Assembly (NCBI RefSeq): GCF_010183535.1
Contig: NC_071329.1
Location: forward strand, 17,064,879-17,128,878
DNA: 64,000 bases
Source: Caenorhabditis remanei
Lineage: Eukaryota > Nematoda > Chromadorea > Rhabditida > Rhabditidae
Reading direction: 5' to 3'
In this document: positions 22,412 through 32,757 of the stretch, piece by piece
How the letters are laid out: every line of letters begins with the position of its first letter
Position numbering within the stretch: position 1 is the stretch's first letter
The notes under the pieces: generated by a model
Told to the model about the DNA's origin: nothing
What the model saw: the letters and a program-made list of their open reading frames with translations, nothing else
Databases searched by the model: none
Program-made: the position numbers and the translations under genes

Positions 22412-24334
22412 TCAATGATGATTTTCGATCCGTCCTCCTTTCTCCTGAATTACAGCTCTCAATCTCTTCGGGTAGTCTCCACTACGGCACGCAGGTAGTT
22501 GACGTCAAGATCATCCCACGCCTTCAGGAGGGCAGCCTTCAGAGCATTCAAATTGGCATAATTCTTTGTAGAAACTATCTGGGTCAAATATCCCCAGACA
22601 GAATAATCCAATGGATTGAGGTCTGGTGAGGACGCTGGCCATTCCGATGCCGAGATGAATGCCGGAAAATTGTCTTTGCACCACTACTGAGTACTCTTGG
22701 CATGATGGGCCGGTGCTCCGTCTTGTTGGAATGTCCAAAATTGGTTTCCGAAATAGGATTTGGCCCAGGGAAGAACTCCAGCTTCAAGAATTTTTTCTCT
22801 GTAGTATTCTTGATTGACTTTGGCTCCAGGATCCACGAAAATCAAAGGAGTTTTACCATTTGAGCAGATTCCACTAAAAACCATGACAGAAGCTGGATGG
22901 GATGTGTAAACGTAGAAGGACTTTGCCGTATCCTTCCGTCTAAAGTACAGAAAACAATGGTTAACAGTTTATTAAGGAAGGCGGAGAGAGCTCCAGATGG
23001 GCTGGCTCCCTCCGTCCTTCAGTGTGATCAGGCTTGGTCGAGGTCGGGAAATCGGGATACTCGATTTCTCGGTTTTCCCGACTTTTTTCGGGAAAATTTC
23101 CCGACGAGAATTTTCCCGAAAAAATTTTTCGAGAATTTTTCCCGACCGGGAATTTTCTCGAAAAATTTCGAGAAAATCGGGAAATTTTTTGTAACAGTAA
23201 TATTCAAAAGTTTGAAATTTTCCATTTATTTTTACAGGGTTTCAACCGATTTTTGAACAAAATACTTCTCAATTTCAACCTACGGTGCTCCAAAATAGAA
23301 AACTATTGAGTGCTGAAAGTTTTTCGAAACTGATGTTTCTCCAGCAAAACGTTTAATTGATGGGGTACCAATCTCGAACTGTGAAAACAAGTATACATTA
23401 ATGAATAAAAATAAAATCTATCGAAAAATATTTATTTTTAAGTCATTTGAAGTCAGTTTGACAAAATTCTCGAATTTCTCGAAAATTCTCGATTTTCCCG
23501 AAAAAAAGTTTCGAGAAAAATTTCGAGTACTCGATTTCCCGAAAAATAATTTCGAGAAATTTTTTCGTTCTCGATTTTCCCGAAAAGTTTTTCTCGACCA
23601 AGCCTGAGTGTGATGGAACTGAATAGAAGTTGTAATTCTCGTGAGGCGTGGCACCGCGTGCCTTTTCTTCCCTCGTCTCTCTTACTCAAGTGCACCCACG
23701 CGTGATGCGCGTGCCACAAGAGTGACGGAGACTCGGGCGATAGAATAAGAAAGGGACCAACGACCAAGAGGCCGAAGACCCTTTCACAGATGTCTTATTC
23801 AGAATTTTTCCATTCTGGCATGCTGTCCGATAGTCTCTTGCTAGAATCCTGTTGTTTTGGCCGTTCTTGTTAGTTTCGATAGTGAAAATTTTTTCATCCG
23901 TAAACACAGTAGTCAGATGACTGCCACTGTGCGTGCCAAGAAGGAGCTCCCCATTTTTTCATTCGTAGCTGCTTATTCTTTTCAGTCAAGAAGGCGCCTT
24001 TTTGTATACGATATGGTATCATATTAAGCTTCAATTTCACGATTTGTCTCATGGTTGTAGGTGACATATTGAAGCCTGATGCCATCTTTCTTAGGCTTCG
24101 CTCCGGATTTCGTCGAATTCTCTCTCGGATCGCTTTGATCACAGGTGGAGTCGAAATACTTATCGGGCGACCACTCCTCGGAAGGTCCTTGAGTGTACCA
24201 ATACGTTTGTAACGATTGATTGTCCTGTGGACAAGCATTGGGGGCACTCCGAGCTTCTCAACAATCATGGGAGGGGTCATTCCTTGACGTGAACAGTTAA
24301 TGATGGCGGTACGGTATGGAGAAGCGGCCGTCAT
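22412..24334 (-). pseudogene. Mariner (DD37D-like) transposase, broken
   Basis: Starts MTAASPYRTAIINCSRQGMT and shows the same helix-turn-helix pattern as the intact copy (GVPPMLVHRTINRYKR; RRNPERSLRKMASGF). Catalytic parts remain as MFTDEKIFT, QQDGAPAHHA and SPDLNPLDYS. It is broken by a frameshift after about 150 residues, by an in-frame TAG after AKSTQ, by a frameshift near the C-terminus, and by unexplained sequence between NGKILNKTSV and SFYVYTSHPASVMVF. That gap also holds the nested hAT element. Part of the extra sequence has GT...AG borders and could have been an intron. Confidence 0.8.
23029..23606. mobile_element. Non-autonomous hAT-type element nested in the mariner
   Basis: 578 bases with 14-base terminal inverted repeats (CAGGCTTGGTCGAG) and a perfect 8-base target duplication AGTGTGAT (23021-23028 and 23607-23614). 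An 8-base duplication and a CAG-starting end are typical of hAT transposons. The inside is built of repeated TTTCGAGAAA and TTTTCCCGA blocks and encodes nothing recognisable. Confidence 0.88.
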
Positions 24335-24569
24335 TACCTTTAAAATTAAAATTAAAACCTGAAACTTTGGGAAAACAAAAACAAACAAAGAAGGAAATGA
24401 AAAAAATAATTCTGTAGCGCCACGCCTTCTGTGCATGCGTCAGAGCTGACGCAAAGTTGCATATCACTATTTATGGCGCACCCTGTAAATAAACAGGAAA
24501 CCACCGAGACGTGTAGCTTCCCTAGTCGGCTAATAACAGACGGTCTTCTATCTCTAGAAGGGGCGGCCA

Positions 24570-24649
24570 CATATATTATATTTACAGTAGAGTATTGTGG
24601 CAGAAGCACGTCGGTATAATTTTTTTGTACAGCTGATAATATCAAACAG
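24570..24649. repeat. Short sequence repeated at three broken gene ends
   Basis: TTACAGTAGAGTATTGTGGC, AGAAGCACGTCGGTATAA and a T run. Nearly identical sequence occurs at about 17950-17996 and 39552-39600. At each site it adjoins a truncated member of the repeat family. Confidence 0.6.
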
Positions 24650-27009
24650 GGGGTCTTTTACACTGTTCGATACAACTGGCAAATCTACAAGCATTCCTGG
24701 ATCGAAGTGTCATAAGAGATATAAAAACGATGACGGGTTATGTGTTGCAACTAAACCAGGAAAGGAATATTATAAAGGACGTGTGGAATATTTTATCGAC
24801 GACATCAACCAATTAAGGAAGACATATGCTAACCGCTTCAACGTTCCGAATATACATCAAATGGTATGTGAATTTCTTCGGTATGGTTTCAATTGTTGTG
24901 AACTTTCAGATATGGAGTGAGGACCTTCAAAATTCTCAAGATTCTCGATTGGAGTGATTCCTCCTGGCCAGATGCTGGGAAAATTTGGCGATTCTCAGAA
25001 ATAATAAACACGTATGAGAATGTGGAAGATCTTGTTAGAAAAGAAATGTACGCACTATCGGAAAAAAATTCCGATCAAAGGAAAAGTCATATCGATGGTA
25101 TGCGTTCTAATAATTACGGCGTTATGGAATTTCTCAATCCGCTTCAAAGATTTTATGCGTGTGGACCAGTAGTTCATAAAAAAGCAAATGCAACAAAGAC
25201 AGTTTGCCTGGTTGGACCACAGTGAGTCATTAAATCAAAAGTTAACTTTTCGAGATTATTATATCATTTTTAGAGGAGAACTGACATTGTTTGATACAAC
25301 TGGACTATCGGAGGAAATTCCTGGATCAAAGTGTCATAGGGGCTATCAAAATAATGGAGGAGTCTGTGTGGCAATAGATTCAGCCAATGAGAAGTTCTAT
25401 AATCCCAAATATTTTTTGGAGGATATTAATCAAATACGGAAGGACTACGCTCAGAAATATAGCGTGCCAAATATGCATCAATTGGTAAGAAAACAGAAAA
25501 GTTTATTAACAAAATAATTTATAAATTCACAGGTTTGGAGCAATGAAATTTTCCAATTTCTGGACACTCTTGAGTACACAAACATTTCGCAGCAGTCTGG
25601 AAAAATATGGAGGCATGATTTATTCTTGGGATCTGCTTACTTCAACGCGTTGAGTGATTTCGAAGGAATGAATGATCCTTATTTCAAGAAAAGCACGAAA
25701 ACCATGATACCGTAAATACTGTATTATAACGGCACCTGTAATAGAACGGCACCTGTATTATAACGGGACCCCATCTCTACTCAGAATCCCTTAAAATGTT
25801 TATCAGGGGATTTTTTCTCGGTTCTGATTAGAAGCAACGTGTTTGGTCACTTCTAGATCAGCAAATAGAAAGTCCAAAAAGGTTTTTTGTTCAATTTTAA
25901 TGAGTTTCCGAAACCACAAAATTTCTCTCGGAGGCAGTTGAAAAATATAACGGCATGCCGTTATAATACAGTATTTACGGTAACTACGTTTCTGGACACT
26001 ACAACTAGTGACAGCTCTACACTGGATTCTCTAGAATTACTCAATCCGTATCAGAAGTTTATCCAATGCGCACCAAAAGTAATCGGGGGCAGTACAAAAA
26101 TGATTTGTGTAATAGGACCCAGGTTGGTCAATCCAGATTTCTGATACGTTGAGATATTTATTTTTTCTAGTGGAAAAGCCAAGTTGTTCGACATGGACAC
26201 AGTCAGCAGAGCGAAAAACGTGGTGGGATCGCAATGTGCTGCAAAGTACACCGATGAAGATGGATTATGTGTTCCAGAAGACTCATCTAATAGTAAGCTT
26301 TCCTTTTTTGGGAATCCTACAGATTTTGTGAAAGATGTGAATCTGATGAGAAAGACATATGCCCATAAATTCAATGTGCCGAACATGCATCAGTTGGTAA
26401 GCTTAGGACAAACAATCAATCCCAAAATGGCTGATGCATTATTTCAGGTGTGGAAAGATTCTCTTGTCTCAATTGCAAAGTCTTTTGACGAATCCCGTTC
26501 TTCTCCAAAGGCTCGAGTAACTTGGCGTTATAAAAACAGTTTATTCCGGGATCAAAGAAGCGATTGAATTGGAAGTGGAGGAGAATTTGGTCGAAATGAG
26601 TCAAGAGCATTTTCTTGAATTTATTTCAAATGGAAACTCAAATTCTCACGTCGGCCTTCTGGAACTTCTGAATCCTCTGCAAACACATATTGGATGTGCG
26701 AAGAGAATGGGACCAGCCGAATCTTATATGCTGTGTGTATTGGGAGATGAGGGGCAGTTCAAAATGTGGAATTTGAAAAAGAATTCTGTGAAGCCTGGAT
26801 CCAGTTGCAAGAAGGGATATAAAAATGAAAGTGGATTATGCACAATGCCAATGTAAGTCGTAAAAAATTGATAATGAAAATTCATAATATTTTTTAGACC
26901 AACGACTAGAATCCCACCGAAAAAAGCACCACAAACGACTGACGCTGCACAATCATTTTTATCCGGAATTATCCAGCTATTTATTACTTTCATTGTGTTC
27001 TTTTTGTAG
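24650..27009 (+). pseudogene. 5'-truncated repeat-family gene with an element in an exon
   Basis: Exons: 24650-24863, 24910-25221, 25274-25484, 25533-26122 (split by an element at 25710-25980), 26171-26396, 26448-26862 and 26898-27009. The signal-peptide exon and first module exons are missing; the copy begins with a linker exon whose acceptor follows directly on unrelated sequence. Exon 24910-25221 carries a one-base frameshift after WSEDL. The fourth exon is interrupted by a 271-bp element, and cutting it out rejoins KTMITTFLDTTTSD in frame. Exon 26448-26862 has a second frameshift before YSGIKEAIELEVEEN. The last exon still encodes a GPI-type end (SFLSGIIQLFITFIVFFL). At least three modules are recognisable (MEFLNPLQ, LELLNPYQ, LELLNPLQ). 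Confidence 0.8.
25710..25980. mobile_element. 271-bp MITE inserted in an exon
   Basis: Terminal inverted repeats of about 26 bases start CCGTAAATACTGTATTATAA and are followed by CGGCA. It is flanked by TA on each side (25708-25709 and 25981-25982). It carries in-frame stops and no open frame, so it depends on a transposase elsewhere, probably a Tc1/mariner type given the TA target. Confidence 0.88.
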
Positions 27010-27383
27010 TCTCCAAGATAGATGATATTGTGAATGAATTATTTATTATGTTGAACAGAACGCATTTAATTGTTTTAGGAAGTGTATTTTCAGACATTCA
27101 AATTGACACAGATCTACTATTTTACAATGAAAAGTAATAGGATATCGAACTTTCAATTTCACATGGATGCTGAATCTGTAATAAGTTTTGCAACGGGCAC
27201 AATAATTTTTGAACCGCAGAATTTCAAGATTACTTAAGAATAACTCTAGAAAATTAATCATATCAGTTTTGTGACTCTTTGAAATTTTCATTTTGGCACC
27301 GAAATCTCGTATGCTAGTTTTTTTCTGTTTGCTTAAATTCTAGACGTTATTCAATTTGTCAATCCGAGTAAAAAGCTTAAAAT
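27010..27383. other. Intergenic stretch, nothing recognised
   Basis: No exons or repeats recognised downstream of the truncated gene and before the hAT-type element. Confidence 0.4.
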
Positions 27384-27702
27384 CAGACTTGTCAAAAATC
27401 GGGCCGGCCCGGGCCGGGCCGAGATTTTTCTTGACCGGGCCGGATTCAAAAATGGGTACCCATTTTTACCAATTTTTTTTTGAAATTTTTCGAAAAAAAA
27501 GAGTAAAAATGCTTAAATTATCATATATATTCACATTTTGATTCAAGTTTAAATTTTCACTCGAAAACTATACTTTTTTCAAAAAATTTCAAAAAATTTT
27601 CCAAAATTTTCCAAAAAAACATCAAATTTTCAAAAATGTTTCAAAAACTGTTTCAAAACGGGCCGAGCGGGCCGGGCCGGGCTACGGGCCGTGACAAGTC
27701 TG
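27384..27702. mobile_element. hAT-type MITE with GGGCCGG-rich ends
   Basis: 319 bases, starting CAGACTTGTCAAAAATCGGG and ending GGGCCGTGACAAGTCTG, with an 8-base target duplication CTTAAAAT (27376-27383 and 27703-27710). A second copy is at 39677-40023. Subterminal GGCCGGGC blocks are unusual in this AT-rich DNA. No coding capacity. Confidence 0.87.
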
Positions 27703-28440
27703 CTTAAAATAACTCGTTATATATCAAAGTTTCACGTAAATGCAGGTTTGCTATCAAAGTTTTTTCCTTAACTTTATGTTTCTTTCTTGACAAAATCTAT
27801 TTTGATAATCTTATCAGAAGTTGTCCTTTTTTTGGTTCTGTTATGATCTTTCTGATTAACAGAATTACATTCAAATACCCTTAATCACAAAATTTTGTTT
27901 GATTTTTACATTGAAAAAAGTAATCATAACTACTTAAATAGAGGGATTGTTGAAGATCATAGTATTTTGAGTCTGGTGTACCCAGACTATTTGGGGGTCA
28001 GTATGAGACTTGGGTCGACTTTTCTGGGCGGAGTAATTCGATCAGGATTGAAGCTAGAAGGCTGGAATGTGTTTGGAATGTTATTCAGTATTTACAAAAC
28101 AAGAAAAAAAGTTATGAAAAAATGAGCAAATGGAGTTTGGTGCCCGTTATTTAACTCTTACAAACCATCGAGCTACCTGCATATTTAATGGCAATAAAAG
28201 AAACCTCAATATTGAAAAACTACACGAAATTTTGAAAATTCCGCATCTCCCAACGTCCCCCACGACCACAACGTATCAATTAGCATTTTAAATCATTAGT
28301 CGTTGTAATAACAGTCGAATCTCACTCTTCGTTTCAGTTGAAAGTGTTTTCGGGGATTTTTTGAACTTGAAGAACTACTCACTCCTTTGTAACCCAACAA
28401 ATGAAAGGATATAATTAAAATTTGACACTATATTTATCAG
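27703..28440. repeat. 3'-flanking segment duplicated at 40.2-41.8 kb
   Basis: About 27940-28300 recurs at about 40190-40296 and 41445-41690. In the second place it is split by the 1148-bp foldback element. This copy gives the empty site GATTGAAGCTAGAAGGCTG. No gene seen. Confidence 0.7.
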
Positions 28441-30480
28441 TTAAATGTTGAAAATCAAGTTAGCCAGAAGAAAAGCAAGTAGAAAACTCAAACATATTCC
28501 ATTTGCATGATTTTCGAGAATTGGCTCCGGCTCTGGCTCCTCAGTTAATGCTTTATTTCTTTCTTCCTCAGCCATTTTTCTGTAGTCAATGATTGGTTCT
28601 TGAGTTGGTCTGTAAAATTAATTTAAAATGAATCCTCTATTTAGTATAAAATTTACATTTGCACGGAACATAGACCATCTTCATTGTAATATCCTTTATT
28701 ACACTTTGATCCAGCACTCAACTGTGATTGAAAAGTCGTATCAAAGATTGTGAAGTTTCCTCTGAAATTACGCTGACTCAAATAGTTATTTGAGTGACAT
28801 TAAACTAACTCTGGTCCCAACAAGCAGATAATATAAGTTCCTTTCTCCTCTTTCCGTCCACAAGCAATGGTGTTTTGCAGAGGATTAAGAAATTCCAATC
28901 TGTCCATTGTGCCTTTGTACGATAAATATTCGATATGAACCTTTTTCGCGGTTCTATTCATTTCGAAAAATTGAGTAACATCCGCTTTAATATGATAGAT
29001 AGTATTGTCATATGTGTTTATTGCTCCATATCTCCAAGTTTTCTTAGCTTGAGCCTTCACATCATCCATTCCGAGAGGCTCTAAAACTTCAGCGAGCTTG
29101 TCGTTCCAAGTCTGAAACATTTCATTTGTGAAAACATTATGTAGTTATTCCTCACCAATGCATGCATGTTGGAGAGTCTATATTCTTTTGCATAACGTCT
29201 TCTTATCTGATTGATATCACTCATGAAATCCGACTGACGTCCAAAATAAGATTCTTCTTCTGGTTTAATTGCAACACAAACTCCACTTTCATTCATGTAT
29301 CTCTTGTGACAATTTGATCCGGGAATTTCGCTTGATTTATTAGAATAATCGAACATAGTGAATTTTCATCTAAAAATTTCAATTGTACCTATTAGATTTG
29401 TTTTTAACCTACTCTGTCCCTAACAAGCATATAATGTTAGGAGTATTAGATTTTCGACTACATGCGATAAACTTCTGAAGTGGGTTAAGAAACTCTAGGC
29501 CTCTCAGTGTGGCGTCAGAATAACGTTTGATGTATAATCGCTTCTCTAAGGGAGTTTTGGTGAAGAAAGTGTCTAATTTTGATTCAATGGACGTTTTAAT
29601 ATAATTATCTAAATACACATATCTCCATGTAACATGAGCATGCCTAAATCCATTATTCCAAACCATGTTTTGCAGGTTTTTCAGAAGATCATAACTCCAA
29701 ATCTGGAAACTTTCTTCCGTGCAGTAATGAGATGTTTCTTACCAATTGATGCATATTGGGCACATTATATTTATTTGAATAATCCTTTCTTATCTGATTA
29801 ACATCTTCGATTATATCTCGTGGGTGTCCATAATATGACTCCTCTTTTTCATTGTTTGGAACACATAACCCGTCGTCGTTTTTATATCTCTTATGACACT
29901 CAGATCCGGGAACCTTTTTTGAATTACCGCTTGCACCAAAGATTGTGTATCTACCTCTGAAATTATTTTCGTTTCAATTGGTTTATGTAGTTTCTAATGC
30001 AACTCACTCTGGTCCTACTAAAAAAGCTAAAAAAATTTTTTCCAGTTGAGTCTTCGAACCAAATGCGACAAATCTTTGAAGCGGGTTGAGAAATTCCAGC
30101 TCTTGCATTGAATACCGTTCTACGTAACCTTTCGTGATATTTGCATATTTTGTGCGGTTAATTGCAATTCTGAACGATTCTAACCCAGCGTATCTCCAGG
30201 TCTTTCCAGCCTCAGGCAAAGGTGTATTATCCATATTAAGCGGTTCCAGAATTTTCAGAAGGTGATTACTCCAGATCTGAAATATACCATGTTCTAATAA
30301 TTTTTCAATATATTTTTTTACCAATTTGTGCATATTTGTCACGTTATAATCTTTGGCGTATTTTTTTCTCAATTCGTTCAATTGCCAAAGAAAACCATCT
30401 CGTTGTATGATCCAAGGCCATTGAGAATTGATTGCAACGAATAAAGACAGAAAAATGAGAAACGATTGCAGTAAATTCAT
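28441..30480 (-). pseudogene. GPI-type three-module gene with a nonsense codon
   Basis: Exons: 30322-30480, 30008-30276, 29743-29956, 29413-29702, 29156-29369, 28810-29111, 28657-28761 and 28441-28609. All phases agree with the paralogs at 14402 and 41816, and the full chain would encode about 573 residues. The signal peptide is MNLLQSFLIFLSLFVAINS. The end is PEPEPILENHANGICLSFLL plus AFLLANLIFNI, a GPI-type tail. In the fifth exon the first full codon, GGA in both paralogs, is TGA (29366-29368), which would stop translation after two modules and remove the anchor. The first module reads IAINRTKY and ends LAFLVGPE, drifting from consensus. Recently disabled, or a truncated secreted product; I favour pseudogene. 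Confidence 0.72.
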
Positions 30481-30620
30481 CGCAGTAAAGTTTCTGTCGA
30501 TTTTTTGATCGAAATAATGCTAAGATGACCTTTTCCTCGATTGAATGAGATCACGCAGAAGAAAAAAGTCATTTTTTGTTTTTAATATTCAAGACAAGGA
30601 TTGTGTCACACAAGTGTGCA
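30481..30620 (-). promoter_or_regulatory. Upstream region conserved with 16491 and 43881
   Basis: Contains AAGTTTCTGTCGAT, TCGAAATAATGCTAAGATGA and GAATGAGATCACGCAGA, matching the upstream regions of the two paralogs. Core promoter elements are not obvious. Confidence 0.3.
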
Positions 30621-30918
30621 AATATATTTTAAAAAATGCTTGGATCAATTGTTTTGGGTTGTAATAAAAACAATGTTTGTGTTTGGAATTGTTATTCAGC
30701 TTACACGAAACAGCAAGAAATAGTTCTGAAAAAATAACGAATGGAGATTGGTGGCCTAATCTTCATTCAACTTTTCGTAACTATCAATTGAACTACCAGC
30801 GTATTCAATAGCAAAAAAAGAATCCGATCAGAAAAAAATTTAGATCAGCATTAAATGTTTTCGATGTTGCAAAACTACAAAAAAAAACTTTGTAAATTCT
30901 CACCTATGAAATTTTTCA

Positions 30919-31104
30919 TAACGGTTTGAGACCGGCACACCAAAGTCTCATGACCTTGCGAAGACGCCGATAAGAAGAGCGGCCAATTTCAAAAAAGTTG
31001 TTGGGCATAGAGTCCACGGCGAGCACTATGTCGAATACGAGGTCGAGCTCAATGATGGATCTAAAATACGAGCGACTGATTATGACTTCAAAGTAAAATG
31101 TTGA
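30919..31104 (+). pseudogene. Chromodomain-like coding fragment
   Basis: One frame reads RFETGTPKSHDLAKTPIRRA, then ANFKKVVGHRVHGEHYVEYE and VELNDGSKIRATDYDFKVKC, then stop. The part from NFKKVVGHR to DGSK has the look of a chromodomain beta-sheet (compare the consensus VEKILDHR...YLVKWKG). There is no start codon or clear splice acceptor, and a stop lies just upstream. About 200 bases downstream a second stretch reads KQSHSPSDDEEEHVELTKSF VI then stop, and may be another exon. Most likely a fragment of a moved gene; the assignment is tentative. Confidence 0.35.
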
Positions 31105-31640
31105 TTTGAAAAAGCATCACTGTTTTATGAAATTCCAGACTTACTTACTTAGTTACTTAGTCTAAGTAAGTAAGTAAGTGAGTTTGGAAAACGATTTTCA
31201 ATTACAAAGAAGTGGTCATTACAAAACTGCAAAAATCTTTTGGCTGCTTGTAACAGCCAATCGAAGGAACCTGTTGTACTAAAAAGCAGAGCCATTCGCC
31301 ATCTGACGATGAGGAAGAACACGTTGAGCTCACCAAATCCTTTGTCATATAGAAAAAAATCGGGGGTGTGAAAAATTAATTTTTCCCTTCAACAGATATT
31401 TGAAAAAAAAAGTTCAGAAATGAGTTTAGGCATATTTTTAGACATTTTTTGTGTTGACATTTTTTGAAAAATCTTTTGGTATCAATCGAAAAAAATTGAT
31501 TTTTGGAAAAAATTACAGTTTTTTTCCATACCCCCAACAATTTTTTAATGAGGTTAAAAAGTTTTTTATTGCAGTTTTTTTTTAGACCGTCCAACTTTGA
31601 GCCAATTTTTATTTCGAAATTCCCTCTCCACAATTCTACA
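31105..31640. repeat. Gene-free stretch with an ACTTA/TAAGT palindrome
   Basis: Around 31140-31182, (ACTTACTT) repeats are followed by (TAAGTAAG) repeats, a perfect short foldback. The rest is T-rich and unrecognised. Confidence 0.4.
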
Positions 31641-31654
31641 TTTTCCTTTTCAAT

Positions 31655-32094
31655 TGCTATGTTTTACCCATTATTGAATATTGCTCTGTAGTATACTCAC
31701 CCCCTCCTGCTTCTAAATTATCGTTATCGCTAGAAACTCCTCTCCGTTTCTTCACCAGGAAAATCTTTCAACGCTGTAACATAACTTATTCCTCCTATTC
31801 CGATCGTCTAGCCCAACTTAATCTCTTCTCATTGCGCCATCGTAGACTAAAAGCCCAGCTTCTCCTCCTATATAAATTTCTAAGCGGTACCTCATACTTT
31901 CCACACCTAGATTCGTACATCCGGTTTTCCTCCTCCACCCGTCGCCCTATGAATCTTATTTGTATTAAACCCAAGTGCTCTGACTTTTTTTCCCACACCA
32001 TTCCCATCTGGAATGCCATTACCTCCCAAAGCTCATATTTTCTCTCCCCTTCCGAGTTCAATACCCTAATCTCATCTAGTATCACACGCTATTA
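31655..32094 (+). mobile_element. Non-LTR retrotransposon fragment, C-terminal end
   Basis: In one frame from about 31662 the translation is VLPIIEYCSVVYSPPPASKL, then RNITYSSYSDRLAQLNLFSL-type sequence and RRLKAQLLLLYKFLSG, ending at a stop at 32092-32094. The RVIPILEYCSVVWSP-like start and the RR...LxxLYKxL block are characteristic of the region after the thumb of non-LTR reverse transcriptases. Only the last 145 or so residues remain. Confidence 0.7.
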
Positions 32095-32299
32095 GAGCTT
32101 ATTCTTATTCTGTACTCCCAAACCACCTTTCCCCGCATTACCACATTGCTCAATTCTTAATGCCTTCTTTTATTCCCCTCATACCGGTCATTTTTTTTTT
32201 TTGTTGCCCCACTTCTCTCACTTTAACCCACCCTTTGAATGGTCTCGTGAGGGACTCATTCTCAGCCTCCCGCCCCATATATTGATAATTTTTTATAAG

Positions 32300-32605
32300 A
32301 ATAAAATACAAAAATATTCCGGGACGTTTTTTTTTCCATAAGCCAAAATGTGTGTTTTTTTCACCAATTGCAGTTTCATTCAACTCTAATTTAGCGTATC
32401 TCCATGTCTTTTGAGCTTCCGGCTGAGACTCTCTCCAATCAAGCGGTTTCAGAATATCCACAAGTCCTCTACTCTCGATCTGAAATTAACCATGTTCTGA
32501 TAATTTTTAATATTTTCTTACCAACTCGTGTATATTTGATACGTTATAATTACTGGCGAATGTCAGTCTTAAATTGTCCAATTCGGGAGAAAGTCGGCTG
32601 GTACA
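32300..32605 (-). pseudogene. Two-exon relic of the repeat family
   Basis: The upstream part reads LSPELDNLRLTFASNYNVSN then IHEL, with a GTAAGA donor. The next exon (ending near 32340) reads IESRGLVDILKPLDWRESQP, then EAQKTWRYAKLELNETAIGE, before running into unrelated sequence. No signal peptide and no C-terminal half remain. Left over from the duplication that also produced the relics at 17573 and 39255. Confidence 0.65.
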
Positions 32606-32757
32606 ATTTTTTGGTTTTTTTGTGTTTTGTTAGACAAAAGTTGTTGAGCTAGATCTAACTTATCAATTGACAGAAATTATTTTGTTAGCGAAACCTATTC
32701 CACTATAAAATTTTCAAAGTTCAAATCTTCATTTCATCATAAACAAATGCCAATAAA

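Larger units (their letters stand above)
22300..24485 (-). mobile_element. Decayed mariner-family element with a nested hAT MITE
   Basis: The ends are CAGGGTGCGCCATAAATAGT on the left and its complement on the right, about 25 bases identical, with flanking TA at 22298-22299 and 24486-24487. The transposase runs on the minus strand. Of its 2186 bases, 586 are a younger nested insertion with its target duplication. Confidence 0.88.

Noticed and set aside
23028..23654. Several open frames rich in Phe, Arg, Glu and Lys around 23.0-23.6 kb.
   Set aside because: They are translations of the TTTCGAGAAA repeats of the nested hAT-type MITE, open in several frames at once.
31795..32085. Minus-strand 96-codon frame.
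   Set aside because: It is antisense to the reverse-transcriptase fragment, whose plus-strand motifs are recognisable.
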